64,000 nucleotides of DNA from Cytobacillus sp. NCCP-133. GTDB lineage: Bacteria > Bacillota > Bacilli > Bacillales > Cytobacillaceae. Below the pieces are notes generated by a model. That model searched no databases. It was not told the origin of the DNA and saw only the letters and a program-made list of their open reading frames with translations. The DNA lies in NCBI RefSeq assembly GCF_026011715.1, contig NZ_BRVM01000001.1, forward strand, positions 283,278 to 347,277, read 5' to 3'. A program made the position numbers and the translations under genes. Below, piece after piece: positions 17,000 through 25,554 of the stretch. Positions within the stretch are counted from its first letter, which is position 1; each line of letters opens with the position of its first letter.

Positions 17000-17040
17000 G
17001 GGAAAATGTAAGCAAATCATAGCATGGGCTTGCTTTTCCC
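17000..17040. terminator. Imperfect hairpin after the HTH regulator
   Basis: GGGAAAA..AAGCAA pairs with TTGCTTTTCCC around a 14-base loop, 24 bases after the stop. It lacks a good T tract, so terminator function is uncertain. Confidence 0.35.
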
Positions 17041-17071
17041 AGCTCTTTTCAACACTATTTAGAAACCATTA

Positions 17072-17101
17072 TTTACTTTTCACAAGCATTTACTTTATAA
17101 T
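17072..17101 (+). promoter_or_regulatory. Sigma-A promoter of yqgY
   Basis: TTTACT (17072-17077), 18-base spacer, TATAAT (17096-17101), 41 bases before the ATG. Confidence 0.6.
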
Positions 17102-17142
17102 ATTGTAGTGATGGACTTGTAAGGGTAAAAGGAGGGATACAT

Positions 17143-17388
17143 ATGGATCGTATGTACAGAGTATTAGGATTCTGGACGGGAATTTTCGCCGTCATGCTTT
17201 ATCTAGGCGACATGTATACAACGTCCCTAATTTTCTTCGGTCAAACAGGATTTTTCCTGCTTTTAAGCTACTTAAAGCTTTCCGAACGTATGTATATTTA
17301 TGTTTTTGGAGCGTACTTAACAGTTTTCTTCGTAGGCTTCACTTACTGGTCAACTTTTATGATGACACCAGGCGCGGGCGGCCACTAA
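17143..17388 (+). CDS. yqgY: DUF2626 small membrane protein YqgY
   Basis: 81-residue protein almost entirely made of three hydrophobic segments (about residues 7-24, 27-46 and 50-75) ending in a glycine-rich GAGGH tail. It matches the DUF2626 family, conserved in Bacillaceae, with no known function. AAGGAGGGATACAT precedes the ATG and a sigma-A promoter lies just upstream, so it is likely well expressed as a single gene. It ends at a bidirectional terminator. Confidence 0.85.
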   Translation: MDRMYRVLGFWTGIFAVMLYLGDMYTTSLIFFGQTGFFLLLSYLKLSERMYIYVFGAYLTVFFVGFTYWSTFMMTPGAGGH

Positions 17389-17427
17389 TAGCTCACGTAC
17401 AATAAGCATCAATACAAAATACAAAAT

Positions 17428-17457
17428 AAAAAAGCGATGAATTTTCATCGCTTTTTT
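17428..17457. terminator. Bidirectional terminator, yqgY / methyltransferase
   Basis: AAAAAAGCGATGAA and TTCATCGCTTTTTT pair almost perfectly; T6 on both strands serves the convergent genes. Confidence 0.92.
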
Positions 17458-18526
17458 ATTTTGCATTCATTCTTTTATATTGTAGGGCGATATGAAATGC
17501 CGAACTGATTCCGGAAGGCATAATAAGGCTTCTGATTGCCCTGTTTCTTTTACTTTTCTCTGAAAATGGATTAGGGTCATTATGGCTTTCTAAATCTTCC
17601 AGTATACCTGCAGAAAGCAAGAACTCATCCTGCCTCATTTTAAAAACGTATTGCAGGCCATGTTTCTCACCTATTCGGATTAATGAGTCAAAATGGATAT
17701 GGCTGGTAATGTCCATTTCCCCCGGACGCTCCAGAATATTATTGAATTGCATATGCCTGTAGTATCCTCTGAGGCTTCCATCTCTTCTGGCTGGCTCTCC
17801 CCACTCTTCATTGGTATATCCATAATCCACTGTTAACACCATGCCTTGGTCCAGTGTATCAGCTATATCTTTGATCATTGGTTCCATATTCAGGGGAATT
17901 TCAATTCTTTGCCTGCCGCTTAACACTAAGCCGCTCTCTTCAAGATATAACTTAATAGCCTTATCTTTTAAAGGCACAGCAATTTCTGTCAGCTGTCCCT
18001 CATTAATAGTTACCATTATCTCAGACAATCCTTCCCTCGTCTTTTCAATCACATGTACAGGAAGGGCATCAAATAATTCATTTAAGAAAATCATTCCTTT
18101 AAACGGGGATATTTTATTCAAGCTTTCAATTTGCCTAATATTTTCAGAAAATGAAATCTGCTCCCTCTGGAGCTGGCGGTGATAAGGGCTTGTTTCTAAA
18201 ATGTAATAATGCAGCTTATCGCTTGATATCAAGTTCCACTCTTCAATAAACGCCTTCGCAAAGCGGCCGTTCCCCCCCCCTATTTCACAGACCTGATATG
18301 GAAGACGATGGTTTAAGGCTTCCTTGTAGAACCATTTTGCCACGGTCCTTCCATAAATATCTGAAATATTGCTTGAAGTGATAAAATCTCCTTCAGGGCC
18401 GATTTTCGTTTTATTTTTCTTATAGTATCCATATTCGGGATGGTAAAGGGCCTGCTCCATATACTCTGCATAGCTAATCATTTTTAAGGGAGCATTCTTT
18501 ATATAATCAATTAAAAAATCCAGCAT
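17456..18526 (-). CDS. MidA/NDUFAF7-family SAM-dependent methyltransferase (COG1565)
   Basis: 356-residue class I methyltransferase. SAM motif I is VCEIGGGNGRFA near residue 80. The family hallmarks YGYYKK near the N-terminus, the GDFITSSNISDIYG block, and FLNELFDALPVH are present. In eukaryotes the relative NDUFAF7 methylates an arginine of a complex I subunit; the bacterial substrate is unknown. The ATG at 18526 with AAGGAG five bases upstream is preferred to a GTG inside that site. Position next to yqgX is common in Bacillaceae. Confidence 0.82.
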   Translation of the reverse strand: MLDFLIDYIKNAPLKMISYAEYMEQALYHPEYGYYKKNKTKIGPEGDFITSSNISDIYGRTVAKWFYKEALNHRLPYQVCEIGGGNGRFAKAFIEEWNLISSDKLHYYILETSPYHRQLQREQISFSENIRQIESLNKISPFKGMIFLNELFDALPVHVIEKTREGLSEIMVTINEGQLTEIAVPLKDKAIKLYLEESGLVLSGRQRIEIPLNMEPMIKDIADTLDQGMVLTVDYGYTNEEWGEPARRDGSLRGYYRHMQFNNILERPGEMDITSHIHFDSLIRIGEKHGLQYVFKMRQDEFLLSAGILEDLESHNDPNPFSEKSKRNRAIRSLIMPSGISSAFHIALQYKRMNAK

Positions 18527-18603
18527 ACTCACTCCTTTTTCCCTGTGGTAATATGTAAAAAATATACTGCTGTTAAAGTCTAAGTTTTATCCTCTTTCCA
18601 CTA

Positions 18604-18721
18604 TTGACATAGTGTTTTCGGTATTATATTGTTAAAGCAGTAGCTTACTATATTCCCTCCCATTATATGAATAAAACATCCCCTTAGAAAAGCCCTTCTC
18701 ACTTTCGAGAAGGGCTTTTCT
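18604..18721 (+). ncRNA. Putative small RNA: promoter followed by strong terminator
   Basis: In the 335-base gap between the methyltransferase and yqgX, the plus strand has a perfect TTGACA (18604-18609) with possible -10 TATATT (15-base spacer) or TATTGT (17-base). A very strong terminator follows: AGAAAAGCCCTTCTC / GAGAAGGGCTTTTCT at 18686-18721, then a T-rich tract. No gene lies on the plus strand here. A transcript of about 80 bases is predicted. The hairpin can equally serve as the terminator of yqgX on the other strand, so the RNA is only a candidate. Confidence 0.4.
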
Positions 18722-18861
18722 ATATATTTTTTAATTTATTTTTCCTCCCTTGATTTCCGCAAAAAAACAGGTGTTTCAAACTTTCGTAGCAGGCAGTGTT
18801 TCAGGTATTTGAATAAGCATGAAATAGCCAAATATTCTTTTGAGGAATCCCTCACATCTTC

Positions 18862-19497
18862 TTAAAAGCCATTTAGAAATGGATTCGAGTCCATCTCCTG
18901 GCCAATGGTCGTAGGAGGTCCATGTCCAGGCAGTACAATCGTTTCTTCAGGCAAAGCAAGAAGCTTGCTGTGGATGCTATCCAGAAGCTGCTGATGGTTC
19001 CCGCCCGGCAAGTCAGTACGGCCAATGCTGCCATTAAATAAGGCATCACCTGCAAATGCCAGCTCTGCTTCTCTAAAATAAAGAGAGATGCTCCCTGGAG
19101 AGTGTCCTGGTGTTTCAAAAACCGAAAATGTAAATTCACCGATGCTCAACTCTTGTTCCGCTGTTATAATATGATCGGCAGGCTTGGCTTTTATCAGCTT
19201 GCCGATCCTGAAAAGATGCGATCCGTTCAAAGCTGGATCTGTAAGCCAGGATGCCTCTTTTTCATGTATGTATACAGGGATGCTGAATTCCCCTCTAATA
19301 TCGTCTACCGCCCCAATATGGTCAAAGTGGGCATGTGTTAGAATTACAGCAAGAGGCTTTAACCCCTTTTGTCTGATAAAACTGCTTAGCTTCGTGCTTT
19401 CTTCACCTGGATCAAAAATTAAGCATGCTTTATTTTCATTCGATAGTACATAACAGTTCGTTTGCAACGGGCCTATCGGAATTTGATTCCATTCCAT
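18862..19497 (-). CDS. yqgX: Metallo-beta-lactamase-fold hydrolase YqgX
   Basis: 211-residue MBL-fold enzyme of the glyoxalase II-like group. The metal site is complete: THAHFDHIGA (HxHxDH), the His in TPGHSPGS, the Asp in FAGDALF, and the final His in LPGHGPPT. Related enzymes hydrolyse thioesters such as S-lactoylglutathione or bacillithiol conjugates; the real substrate is not settled. GGAGGTGGCAGG precedes the start. Confidence 0.88.
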   Translation of the reverse strand: MEWNQIPIGPLQTNCYVLSNENKACLIFDPGEESTKLSSFIRQKGLKPLAVILTHAHFDHIGAVDDIRGEFSIPVYIHEKEASWLTDPALNGSHLFRIGKLIKAKPADHIITAEQELSIGEFTFSVFETPGHSPGSISLYFREAELAFAGDALFNGSIGRTDLPGGNHQQLLDSIHSKLLALPEETIVLPGHGPPTTIGQEMDSNPFLNGF

Positions 19498-19597
19498 CCT
19501 GCCACCTCCGTTTGATGAATGAGTTCCCTTTTATTCTACACTAACATAGATATAAAATTAAATGGAATGATTATACCTTTGATAAAGGAGAAAAAAA

Positions 19598-20074
19598 ATG
19601 AAAGTTTTTGGAGTAGAAGCAAACCATATTATTGAAGAATTACCGGAGTTCATTGAATTCATAAAAAATGAAACCCGCTTGTCCGAATTGCAAAAAAACA
19701 TTTTTTTATTCGAGAAAAAAGAGGATGCCCAATTTGCCCAAAGCGCTCTAATGGATGCTGCGTTATTTGAAGATTTTTCATTGCTTTATTACATAATAAA
19801 TGGAGAAAAGGGAGAAACTTTTGATGACTTCGGGATAGAATCTAAAAGCGGATTCTATTTGTTCTCAGAACTGCTTTGCGCCTTCGTGATCTCTGGCGGA
19901 GTAAAAGAAAATATTCAAATGGCCAAATATCAGTTCCAGGAACATTTAGTTTTTACAGGAAAGGAAGACAATGTAAAGCCTATGTATTTTGCAGAACTTC
20001 ACCTAAAGGAATTGATTATTGGCATAGCAAATGCATATGACATACAAGTGTCATTTTTAGACCTCGACAAATAG
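19598..20074 (+). CDS. Uncharacterised acidic protein
   Basis: 158-residue acidic protein I do not recognise. It has AAAGGAG upstream of the ATG, good codon usage and no stop-codon shadow gene, so it is probably real. No signal peptide or convincing membrane segment is seen; the middle (SGFYLFSELLCAFVISGG) is hydrophobic but short. No catalytic motif stands out. It lies between yqgX and yqgW with no terminator before yqgW, so the two may be co-transcribed. Confidence 0.62.
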   Translation: MKVFGVEANHIIEELPEFIEFIKNETRLSELQKNIFLFEKKEDAQFAQSALMDAALFEDFSLLYYIINGEKGETFDDFGIESKSGFYLFSELLCAFVISGGVKENIQMAKYQFQEHLVFTGKEDNVKPMYFAELHLKELIIGIANAYDIQVSFLDLDK

Positions 20075-20197
20075 AAAAAAAAAATATAAAATAAGTATGA
20101 ATGTATACTTGTGCATTACATACAGGGTATATAACCTAAAAAATGATTTTTGATTTGGCGTTTGCCTGCTGATCACGAAATAAAGGGGGCTATATGA

Positions 20198-20371
20198 ATG
20201 GGACTACCTATCATCTTTGCATTAGTCGCAGTTCTAGCAGCATTTGGTGCAGTTAGTGCACTTAAAAACAAGAACTTCCTAGGTTTGGTTTTTGCTGTAG
20301 GAACACTAGCTGTCTTCGGATGGTTCTCTGTAATGACTTTAATCAATAGCGGATATCCAGCTGTCCATTAA
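20198..20371 (+). CDS. yqgW: DUF2759 small membrane protein YqgW
   Basis: A 57-residue protein with two membrane segments (about 3-20 and 27-49) separated by a short basic turn (LKNKNF). It resembles the DUF2759/YqgW family conserved in bacilli, function unknown. AAAGGGGGC sits 7 bases before the ATG at 20198. An ATG four bases earlier is in another frame and does not stay in this product. It ends on a strong terminator. Confidence 0.8.
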   Translation: MGLPIIFALVAVLAAFGAVSALKNKNFLGLVFAVGTLAVFGWFSVMTLINSGYPAVH

Positions 20372-20411
20372 AAAATAAAAGGGCTCCCTTCACGGGCAGC
20401 CCTTTTATTTT
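20371..20411. terminator. Bidirectional terminator, yqgW / yqgV
   Basis: AAAATAAAAGGGCT and AGCCCTTTTATTTT form a long stem around a 12-base loop with T tracts on both sides. Confidence 0.92.
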
Positions 20412-20726
20412 TTAGCTATTTAGATAGGTTTCAACGCTTTGAACTTTTTCTTCCATTTTTCTTTTTACATCCCGCCTATCATCAATTCGGATGTTCGTTG
20501 CCACTCTCATTAGCCCATTTTCAAATGGGACTTCATGCATCGCTTGAATCACTTCAAATAAAACAGGAAGTTCTCCTTCAATAATCGTGTTCATGGGTGT
20601 TAATTGAAAACGGATTTTTCCGCTTTCTTCATATTTCTTTAGTACTCGCTGTATATCAGCAACATGACTGCTGACACTTGGCGTTTTTGTTCCTATTGGG
20701 ATCACTGTCACATCTGCGATTGCCAT
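20412..20726 (-). CDS. yqgV: MTH1187-family thiamine-binding protein YqgV
   Basis: 104-residue ferredoxin-like protein of the MTH1187/YkoF-type family, characterised by an IADVTVIPIGT start, the SSHVADIQRVL helix and the TPMNTIIEGELPVLFEVI block. Members form tetramers and bind thiamine or related ligands; the physiological role is not established. AAGGAGTCTGAAT precedes the ATG. Confidence 0.85.
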   Translation of the reverse strand: MAIADVTVIPIGTKTPSVSSHVADIQRVLKKYEESGKIRFQLTPMNTIIEGELPVLFEVIQAMHEVPFENGLMRVATNIRIDDRRDVKRKMEEKVQSVETYLNS

Positions 20727-20750
20727 ATTCAGACTCCTTTTTGAGTTTTG

Positions 20751-21899
20751 TTAAATTTGTTCATTTTCCAAAAGCGGTACCTTGTCTTTGCTATCAAGCA
20801 TGATGACTTCCTCCAGATAAAAACCTGCCAGGCATGTTTTTCCATTTGGGGAGCAGCTAATGGGGGTATTTTCCATTCCCTCTATCAAGATATCCTTAAC
20901 CCCTTCATTCGTATTGAAGGAAATAAGCTGAAAGTCTCCTGCATACGTATCACTGTCAGCACTATAAAGAGGCTGAAATGTGATGAATTGATCTCCTGCC
21001 CAGTCATAATAAGGGACAAGCCAATCAGAGAATCTTGTTAAATGCGGCACAGCCAAAACCGATTGCTTTTGAAAGCGATTATCCATAAATGTATAGACAG
21101 CCTGGTCCGGTTCATCTGAGGAAACGGTTATAGTCATTACTCTATTTTTTTCAGAATCAAATTGGAAAATATTCTCCAGGATCTCTGTTTCATTATCTCC
21201 ACTAATCTGCCGCTTTATCATAGGCGCGAATAAAGACGGATTATCACTGTCCCATGCAAGATATAATAAATTGTTTTCATCCGCCCATTTGGCAAATGGC
21301 TCCTTTATTTCAATTTCTTCAAGATTGCCTGTCTTGATATCCAAATGGTAGGACGTAAAATCCCAATCCTCTGTAAAGGAGGAAACAAAAAGGGATTCTT
21401 CTTTATACGGATTCCATTCAACTGCAAGATCAAATGCAGAAAGACTTTTATCTAAGACAGCTTCTCCATTCTCTTTAACAACGGTCAAATTACTTTCGTA
21501 TGTCCCTGGGGATGAACGGATCAGCACATATTTTCCATTTGGGCTGACTGTAACCGCTACGATAGGAGCAGATGATTTATAAAAGAGGCTTTGGCTTCCA
21601 GAAAACAGGTCATATATATACACACTTGATCCGGTGCCCGCATTTACAGTGTAAACAATCTTTTCATTGCTGAGCCATCCATTTGCTCCCTGAAACTCCC
21701 CATTAATATCTTTGATAGGCACTAGCATGGCTTTCTGGTCATCGGCAGGAGGTGCGGACTCATCAGGGCTTGGCTGCTCCTGTTTTGATTCCCGAAGAAT
21801 CTCGGTCTTTTCTGTTTGTTCACAGGCTGTGATCACTACGATGAATAACAGGAACCAAAAAAGAAACCTGCATTTATATGTAATTTTTAAATTTTTCAA
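20751..21899 (-). CDS. yqgU: YqgU-like lipoprotein with beta-propeller-type repeats
   Basis: 382-residue secreted lipoprotein. The basic N-terminus and hydrophobic core end in a lipobox VITAC (Cys26), so it should be anchored on the outer face of the membrane. A low-complexity linker rich in Glu, Ser and Pro follows. The rest has repeated strands such as SPNGKYVLIRS and SCSPNGKTCLAG that look like six- or seven-bladed propeller blades. Start is TTG with GGAGGTGCGGA upstream. Function unknown. Confidence 0.82.
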   Translation of the reverse strand: MKNLKITYKCRFLFWFLLFIVVITACEQTEKTEILRESKQEQPSPDESAPPADDQKAMLVPIKDINGEFQGANGWLSNEKIVYTVNAGTGSSVYIYDLFSGSQSLFYKSSAPIVAVTVSPNGKYVLIRSSPGTYESNLTVVKENGEAVLDKSLSAFDLAVEWNPYKEESLFVSSFTEDWDFTSYHLDIKTGNLEEIEIKEPFAKWADENNLLYLAWDSDNPSLFAPMIKRQISGDNETEILENIFQFDSEKNRVMTITVSSDEPDQAVYTFMDNRFQKQSVLAVPHLTRFSDWLVPYYDWAGDQFITFQPLYSADSDTYAGDFQLISFNTNEGVKDILIEGMENTPISCSPNGKTCLAGFYLEEVIMLDSKDKVPLLENEQI

Positions 21900-21979
21900 A
21901 TCCGCACCTCCTTCTCTACCTATATATGAGTACGTAAATAACGTAAAAACGTTTCAAATATAAACGATTTTTTAATAGG

Positions 21980-22016
21980 AAAAAGCCGTTTTTCCGGCAT
22001 CAGCTGGAAAACGGCT
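21980..22016 (-). terminator. Terminator of yqgT
   Basis: AGCCGTTTTCC and GGAAAAACGGCT pair across a 10-base loop and run into TTTTT on the minus strand, about 90 bases after the yqgT stop. Confidence 0.75.
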
Positions 22017-22104
22017 GAACTTCATGCGCTAATAATATGATAGTTATTTTAATCTCTAAGAAATTAAATTACAATACAGAAGCTGGCATCCTGGTAAATA
22101 TATT

Positions 22105-23292
22105 TTACATATAGAGCGAAGCCAGGAAAATACCAAGGACCTCTTCATATATTTCATCATACTGGGATAAAGGCAATGGGTTGATTCCTCTTCCCAATTC
22201 GATCGTGAACCCCGGCTTTCTGAACTCCTGTATAAACCAATCCTTATAGCCGGCAAAACTGTCTATATACTGTACTGCTCTATAGCCGCTGACCCGTTCG
22301 AATTCAGCAGCAATCACTTGCGATTCTGGGGGCTCCATTCCCTCATAACCCCAATAGAACTCAGATCCCTGTGTATGGAATGCAAGCATTCTATCGAATT
22401 GGCTGGTTCTTGCAAGGTCAGCCATAGCGATTGCTTCCGCTTCTGTTAACGGCGCCTCCCCAAGGTAGTCTCTAGGCGCAGGAGCATCTTGTTCAGACCT
22501 TTCTTTTTCAAAGTCCCATTTGGCAGGGAATTGGTTATTTAAATCAACCCCTCTAATGTTTGCCTTCCAGCCGGAAAAATCAGTGCTGCCCCGATTAATT
22601 TCAATAACCTGTTCCCTTGCTTCTGGGGGTGGCCCATTTATAACAAGATCAACGCCATCCGGGTTAACCATTGGCACAATGGAAAGATCGACAGAATTAT
22701 ATTGAGGCATCGTTGCCAAGCCTCTAATTGGCCTTTCATTGGTCAGGGATAAAAGGAAGCTATTTAATAAAGCCATTAAAATTGGTGTAGTAATCCACTC
22801 GTTTGCATGGAAGGAAGCATTTATATGAACTTTTTTACTTCCCCTTCCCAGCCGAACTTCCTGAATCGGCTTCCCAAGAACACTGTTACCAATCGGATTT
22901 AACTTTATAAAAGGATAGATATCAGCCAAAGCGGATAGATCAGCTGTTAAATCCTGATAGTCATAATCTCTCCTGCCTTCCACAATCGGTGAAATGACCC
23001 GCTTTGGAAGCTTTGCAACTGTCCCTACAGTAAGACGATCTGGATTAAGGGTTTGATTAATCAGCAGAAGAGCATCTATGGACAGGTTTCTGGAAGAGCT
23101 TAGCTTCCAAAGAGTATCTCCCTTTTTTACTGTATAGTTTTTCAGGGTGAAGCCAGGAATGTTAACCTCCTGTCCAATCTGCAGCGATGAGGGATTTACA
23201 CTTGGATTTGAATCAACTATAAGGCTAATCGGTATCATGAAGAGCTGGCTGTAATACCATAACGAATCTCCGGACCGGACTTTGACTTTCAT
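22105..23292 (-). CDS. yqgT: LysM-containing gamma-D-glutamyl-L-diamino acid endopeptidase (M14 family)
   Basis: 395-residue cell-wall hydrolase. Two LysM peptidoglycan-binding domains come first (VRSGDSLWYYSQLF and VKKGDTLWKLSS), followed by an M14 zinc carboxypeptidase domain with HANEW (first His and Glu ligands), LAFHTQGSEFYW (third ligand) and the catalytic Glu in TIELGRG. Such enzymes cut the gamma-D-Glu-diaminopimelate bond of wall peptides, often during sporulation. I start at MKVKVRSGDSLW (23292, site AAAGGGGGAGAAAG); the open frame runs 47 codons further up through a terminator, which cannot be coding. Confidence 0.88.
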   Translation of the reverse strand: MKVKVRSGDSLWYYSQLFMIPISLIVDSNPSVNPSSLQIGQEVNIPGFTLKNYTVKKGDTLWKLSSSRNLSIDALLLINQTLNPDRLTVGTVAKLPKRVISPIVEGRRDYDYQDLTADLSALADIYPFIKLNPIGNSVLGKPIQEVRLGRGSKKVHINASFHANEWITTPILMALLNSFLLSLTNERPIRGLATMPQYNSVDLSIVPMVNPDGVDLVINGPPPEAREQVIEINRGSTDFSGWKANIRGVDLNNQFPAKWDFEKERSEQDAPAPRDYLGEAPLTEAEAIAMADLARTSQFDRMLAFHTQGSEFYWGYEGMEPPESQVIAAEFERVSGYRAVQYIDSFAGYKDWFIQEFRKPGFTIELGRGINPLPLSQYDEIYEEVLGIFLASLYM

Positions 23293-23316
23293 CTTTCTCC
23301 CCCTTTCCATCGTTTC

Positions 23317-23345
23317 AATCTTATGAAATAATTGAGAAAAGATGA
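23317..23345 (-). promoter_or_regulatory. Candidate sigma-E promoter of yqgT
   Basis: Minus strand: TCATCTT (23339-23345), 13-base spacer, CATAAGATT (23317-23325), resembling the sigma-E pattern (KMATATT, CATACAAT) but with mismatches and a short spacer. 24 bases before the yqgT start. Confidence 0.3.
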
Positions 23346-23359
23346 CTGTTTTTCCGCAG

Positions 23360-23386
23360 AAAAAGCCTGCAAAACCGCAGGCTTTC
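23360..23386 (-). terminator. Terminator of the LtaS-family gene
   Basis: Minus strand AAAGCCTGC / GCAGGCTTT with loop GGTTTT, followed by T's; just after the stop codon. Confidence 0.88.
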
Positions 23387-23389
23387 AGG

Positions 23390-25270
23390 CTATTGGCTAT
23401 TATCCATTGCAGATTTCGGATCTGCTCCTTCATAGAACCTCAGCAAATCTCCATAGATAATTTTATCTGAATATTCAAGCTCATTCTTTGCCTTCTCCAT
23501 ATAGGGTTCACATAAAGATTTATCTGCAGACTGTCCTGTATCTTTTTCATAACAGATCCCTTTTGTATAAACATGATTTTTCGTTATAAAGCTTCCGTCA
23601 CGCAATACTGCTAGATCCATTTTATTTTTGGCAAATAAGTCGGTGCCAAATTCAATAGATCCTTTTGTATCCACTCCTAAAAGGTGTAGAATCGTTGGTT
23701 TAAGGTCGATTTGACCGGAAACATTGGAAATCGTTTTCCCTTTGTGCCCCGGGATATGAATGATTAACGGCACTTTTTGAAGCTGAGCACTGACAAACGG
23801 CGTTACGTCTTTCCCGAGAAGCTCTCCCATCGCTTCATTATGGTTTTCGGAAATTCCATAATGGTCTCCGTATAGAATGATAATTGAACCTTCGTATAAA
23901 TCTTCTTCTTTTAACCGCTCGATAAAAATTTTTAGTGCTTCATCCTGATATCGAACTGTGGGAATATAATTATTTACTGTTTTGTCTGCAGAATGATATG
24001 GCTCAATAAACTGATCGTCTTCCCCTAATTCAAAGGGAAAGTGATTAGTCAGGGTAATGAATTTTGCATAAAAAGGCTTTGGCATTTCTCTTAAATGCTT
24101 AACAGATTGCTCAAAGAAGTGGATGTCCTTTAAGCCCCAGCCGACTGAATTTTCATTGTTTACCTGATAATCCGGCAATGAATAAAAACGATCATATCCA
24201 AAACCTTTATACATAAGATCCCTATTCCAAAAACTTTTGTTATTTGCATGAAGGGATGCTGCGAAATACCCTTTATCTTTTAGAATTTCCGGTGTGGCAT
24301 GGTATTCGTTCCCTGAATGGGTGAAGAAAACAGCACCACGGCTTAGCGGATACAGCGAATTATCCAGGAGAAATTCGGAGTCTGACGTTTTTCCCTGAGC
24401 AGTCTGATGATAAAAATTGTCAAAATAATAGCTTTCCTTTATAAAATCATTCAAAAATGGGGTAATTTCCTGTTCATTTACCATTTCATTGATGACAAAA
24501 TTCTGGGTAGATTCCATGGATATCAGGATTACGTTTTTTCCTTCCGCAATTCCAAACATCTTTTCATCCGGCTTTTTATATTTGGTTGATACATAATTTT
24601 TTATGTCAGCAAGTTCACTTCCATCTGCAAATGCCCTTTGGGCTGATGACTTAGTTTGAAGGAAAAGATCATAGATATGATAATTATAGGTTCCAATGTT
24701 CTTAACAAGCATTTCTCTGTCAAATGTTCTTGTCAGCAGCTGAGGACGTTCGGTTTCCGCTAAGGCAAGATTAAAGAACCCAATGGCGATTGCAGCTAAA
24801 AAGTATACCCTCTGATATATTTTGGATGCAGGCCGATAAGGAGCCAACCGAGGTTTTAAGGAAATCAGTAAAACCAGGACTGCAAAGTCAGTAAAATATA
24901 GAAAATCATTCCAATTTAAAAGTTCGCTTACACTGCTTCCCAAATCACTCATATTGCTCGCCTGGAAAAGCACTGGAATCGTTAAAAAGTCATTAAAAAA
25001 TCTGTAAAAAACCACATTGGCAAATAACACTGCGGAAATAATAAAACTGGAAATCAAGATATATCGTCTTTGCTTATTTTTTTTCATAAACAACCCTAAT
25101 CCAAGGGTTAGCAGTATAAAGCTTAACGGATTAAGAAGCAAAATGAATTCCTGTTTCCAATTTTCAATCTTGATTTCAAAGCTTGTTTTATAGACAATAT
25201 ATGTTTTAAGCCAAAGCAGTACTGTCGCAATGATAATCAGTGAGAGGTTTGGCCATTTCTTTTTCCTCAT
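23390..25270 (-). CDS. yqgS: LtaS-family glycerol phosphate lipoteichoic acid synthase
   Basis: 626-residue membrane enzyme. Five hydrophobic segments fill the first 190 residues; an extracellular sulfatase-like domain follows. Key residues of LtaS are present: Glu in ISMESTQ, the catalytic Thr in AQGKTSDSE, the [10 protein letters not shown] block and YGDHYGIS with metal-binding Asp-His. It polymerises glycerol phosphate from phosphatidylglycerol onto a glycolipid outside the cell. B. subtilis has several paralogues, and YqgS is the sporulation-linked one at this locus. GGGAGG lies 12 bases before the ATG, rather far. Confidence 0.9.
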   Translation of the reverse strand: MRKKKWPNLSLIIIATVLLWLKTYIVYKTSFEIKIENWKQEFILLLNPLSFILLTLGLGLFMKKNKQRRYILISSFIISAVLFANVVFYRFFNDFLTIPVLFQASNMSDLGSSVSELLNWNDFLYFTDFAVLVLLISLKPRLAPYRPASKIYQRVYFLAAIAIGFFNLALAETERPQLLTRTFDREMLVKNIGTYNYHIYDLFLQTKSSAQRAFADGSELADIKNYVSTKYKKPDEKMFGIAEGKNVILISMESTQNFVINEMVNEQEITPFLNDFIKESYYFDNFYHQTAQGKTSDSEFLLDNSLYPLSRGAVFFTHSGNEYHATPEILKDKGYFAASLHANNKSFWNRDLMYKGFGYDRFYSLPDYQVNNENSVGWGLKDIHFFEQSVKHLREMPKPFYAKFITLTNHFPFELGEDDQFIEPYHSADKTVNNYIPTVRYQDEALKIFIERLKEEDLYEGSIIILYGDHYGISENHNEAMGELLGKDVTPFVSAQLQKVPLIIHIPGHKGKTISNVSGQIDLKPTILHLLGVDTKGSIEFGTDLFAKNKMDLAVLRDGSFITKNHVYTKGICYEKDTGQSADKSLCEPYMEKAKNELEYSDKIIYGDLLRFYEGADPKSAMDNSQ

Positions 25271-25518
25271 GATTGATTTCTACCTCCCTAATCTTTTGGA
25301 AGAAAAACAAAGCAATCAGCCATTTTTTCATATAATAAGTAAAATATATTTCACCTCTAAAACCTTAATACTTGATAATCTGAATTTTATTAGTATTAGC
25401 TACTCGAAATGCAATATACAGAGGGGGTGATCTGTGTTTACCCTCATTATTAAACGTTTTAAACATCATTTGGTGACTGATTTTTTAAATTCATAAACAA
25501 CAGATATCCACACACATG

Positions 25519-25546
25519 AAAAAAACACCTGCTCTTACAGGTGCTT
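25519..25546 (-). terminator. Terminator of glcK
   Basis: Minus strand GCACCTG / CAGGTG(T) with a 6-base loop and T7. In the remaining gap to yqgS (25271-25518) I see no gene. Confidence 0.9.
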
Positions 25547-25554
25547 TCAAAGCG

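Noticed and set aside
18686..18721. Phage attachment site or transposon end
   Set aside because: The perfect inverted repeat ends in T's and has ordinary terminator geometry; no integrase or transposase is near.
22056..22256. 66-codon minus-strand frame downstream of yqgT
   Set aside because: It overlaps the end of yqgT in another frame and has no ribosome site or family features.
23293..23433. 47-codon N-terminal extension of yqgT
   Set aside because: It would translate through the terminator of the upstream LtaS-family gene, and the ATG at 23292 has a strong ribosome site.
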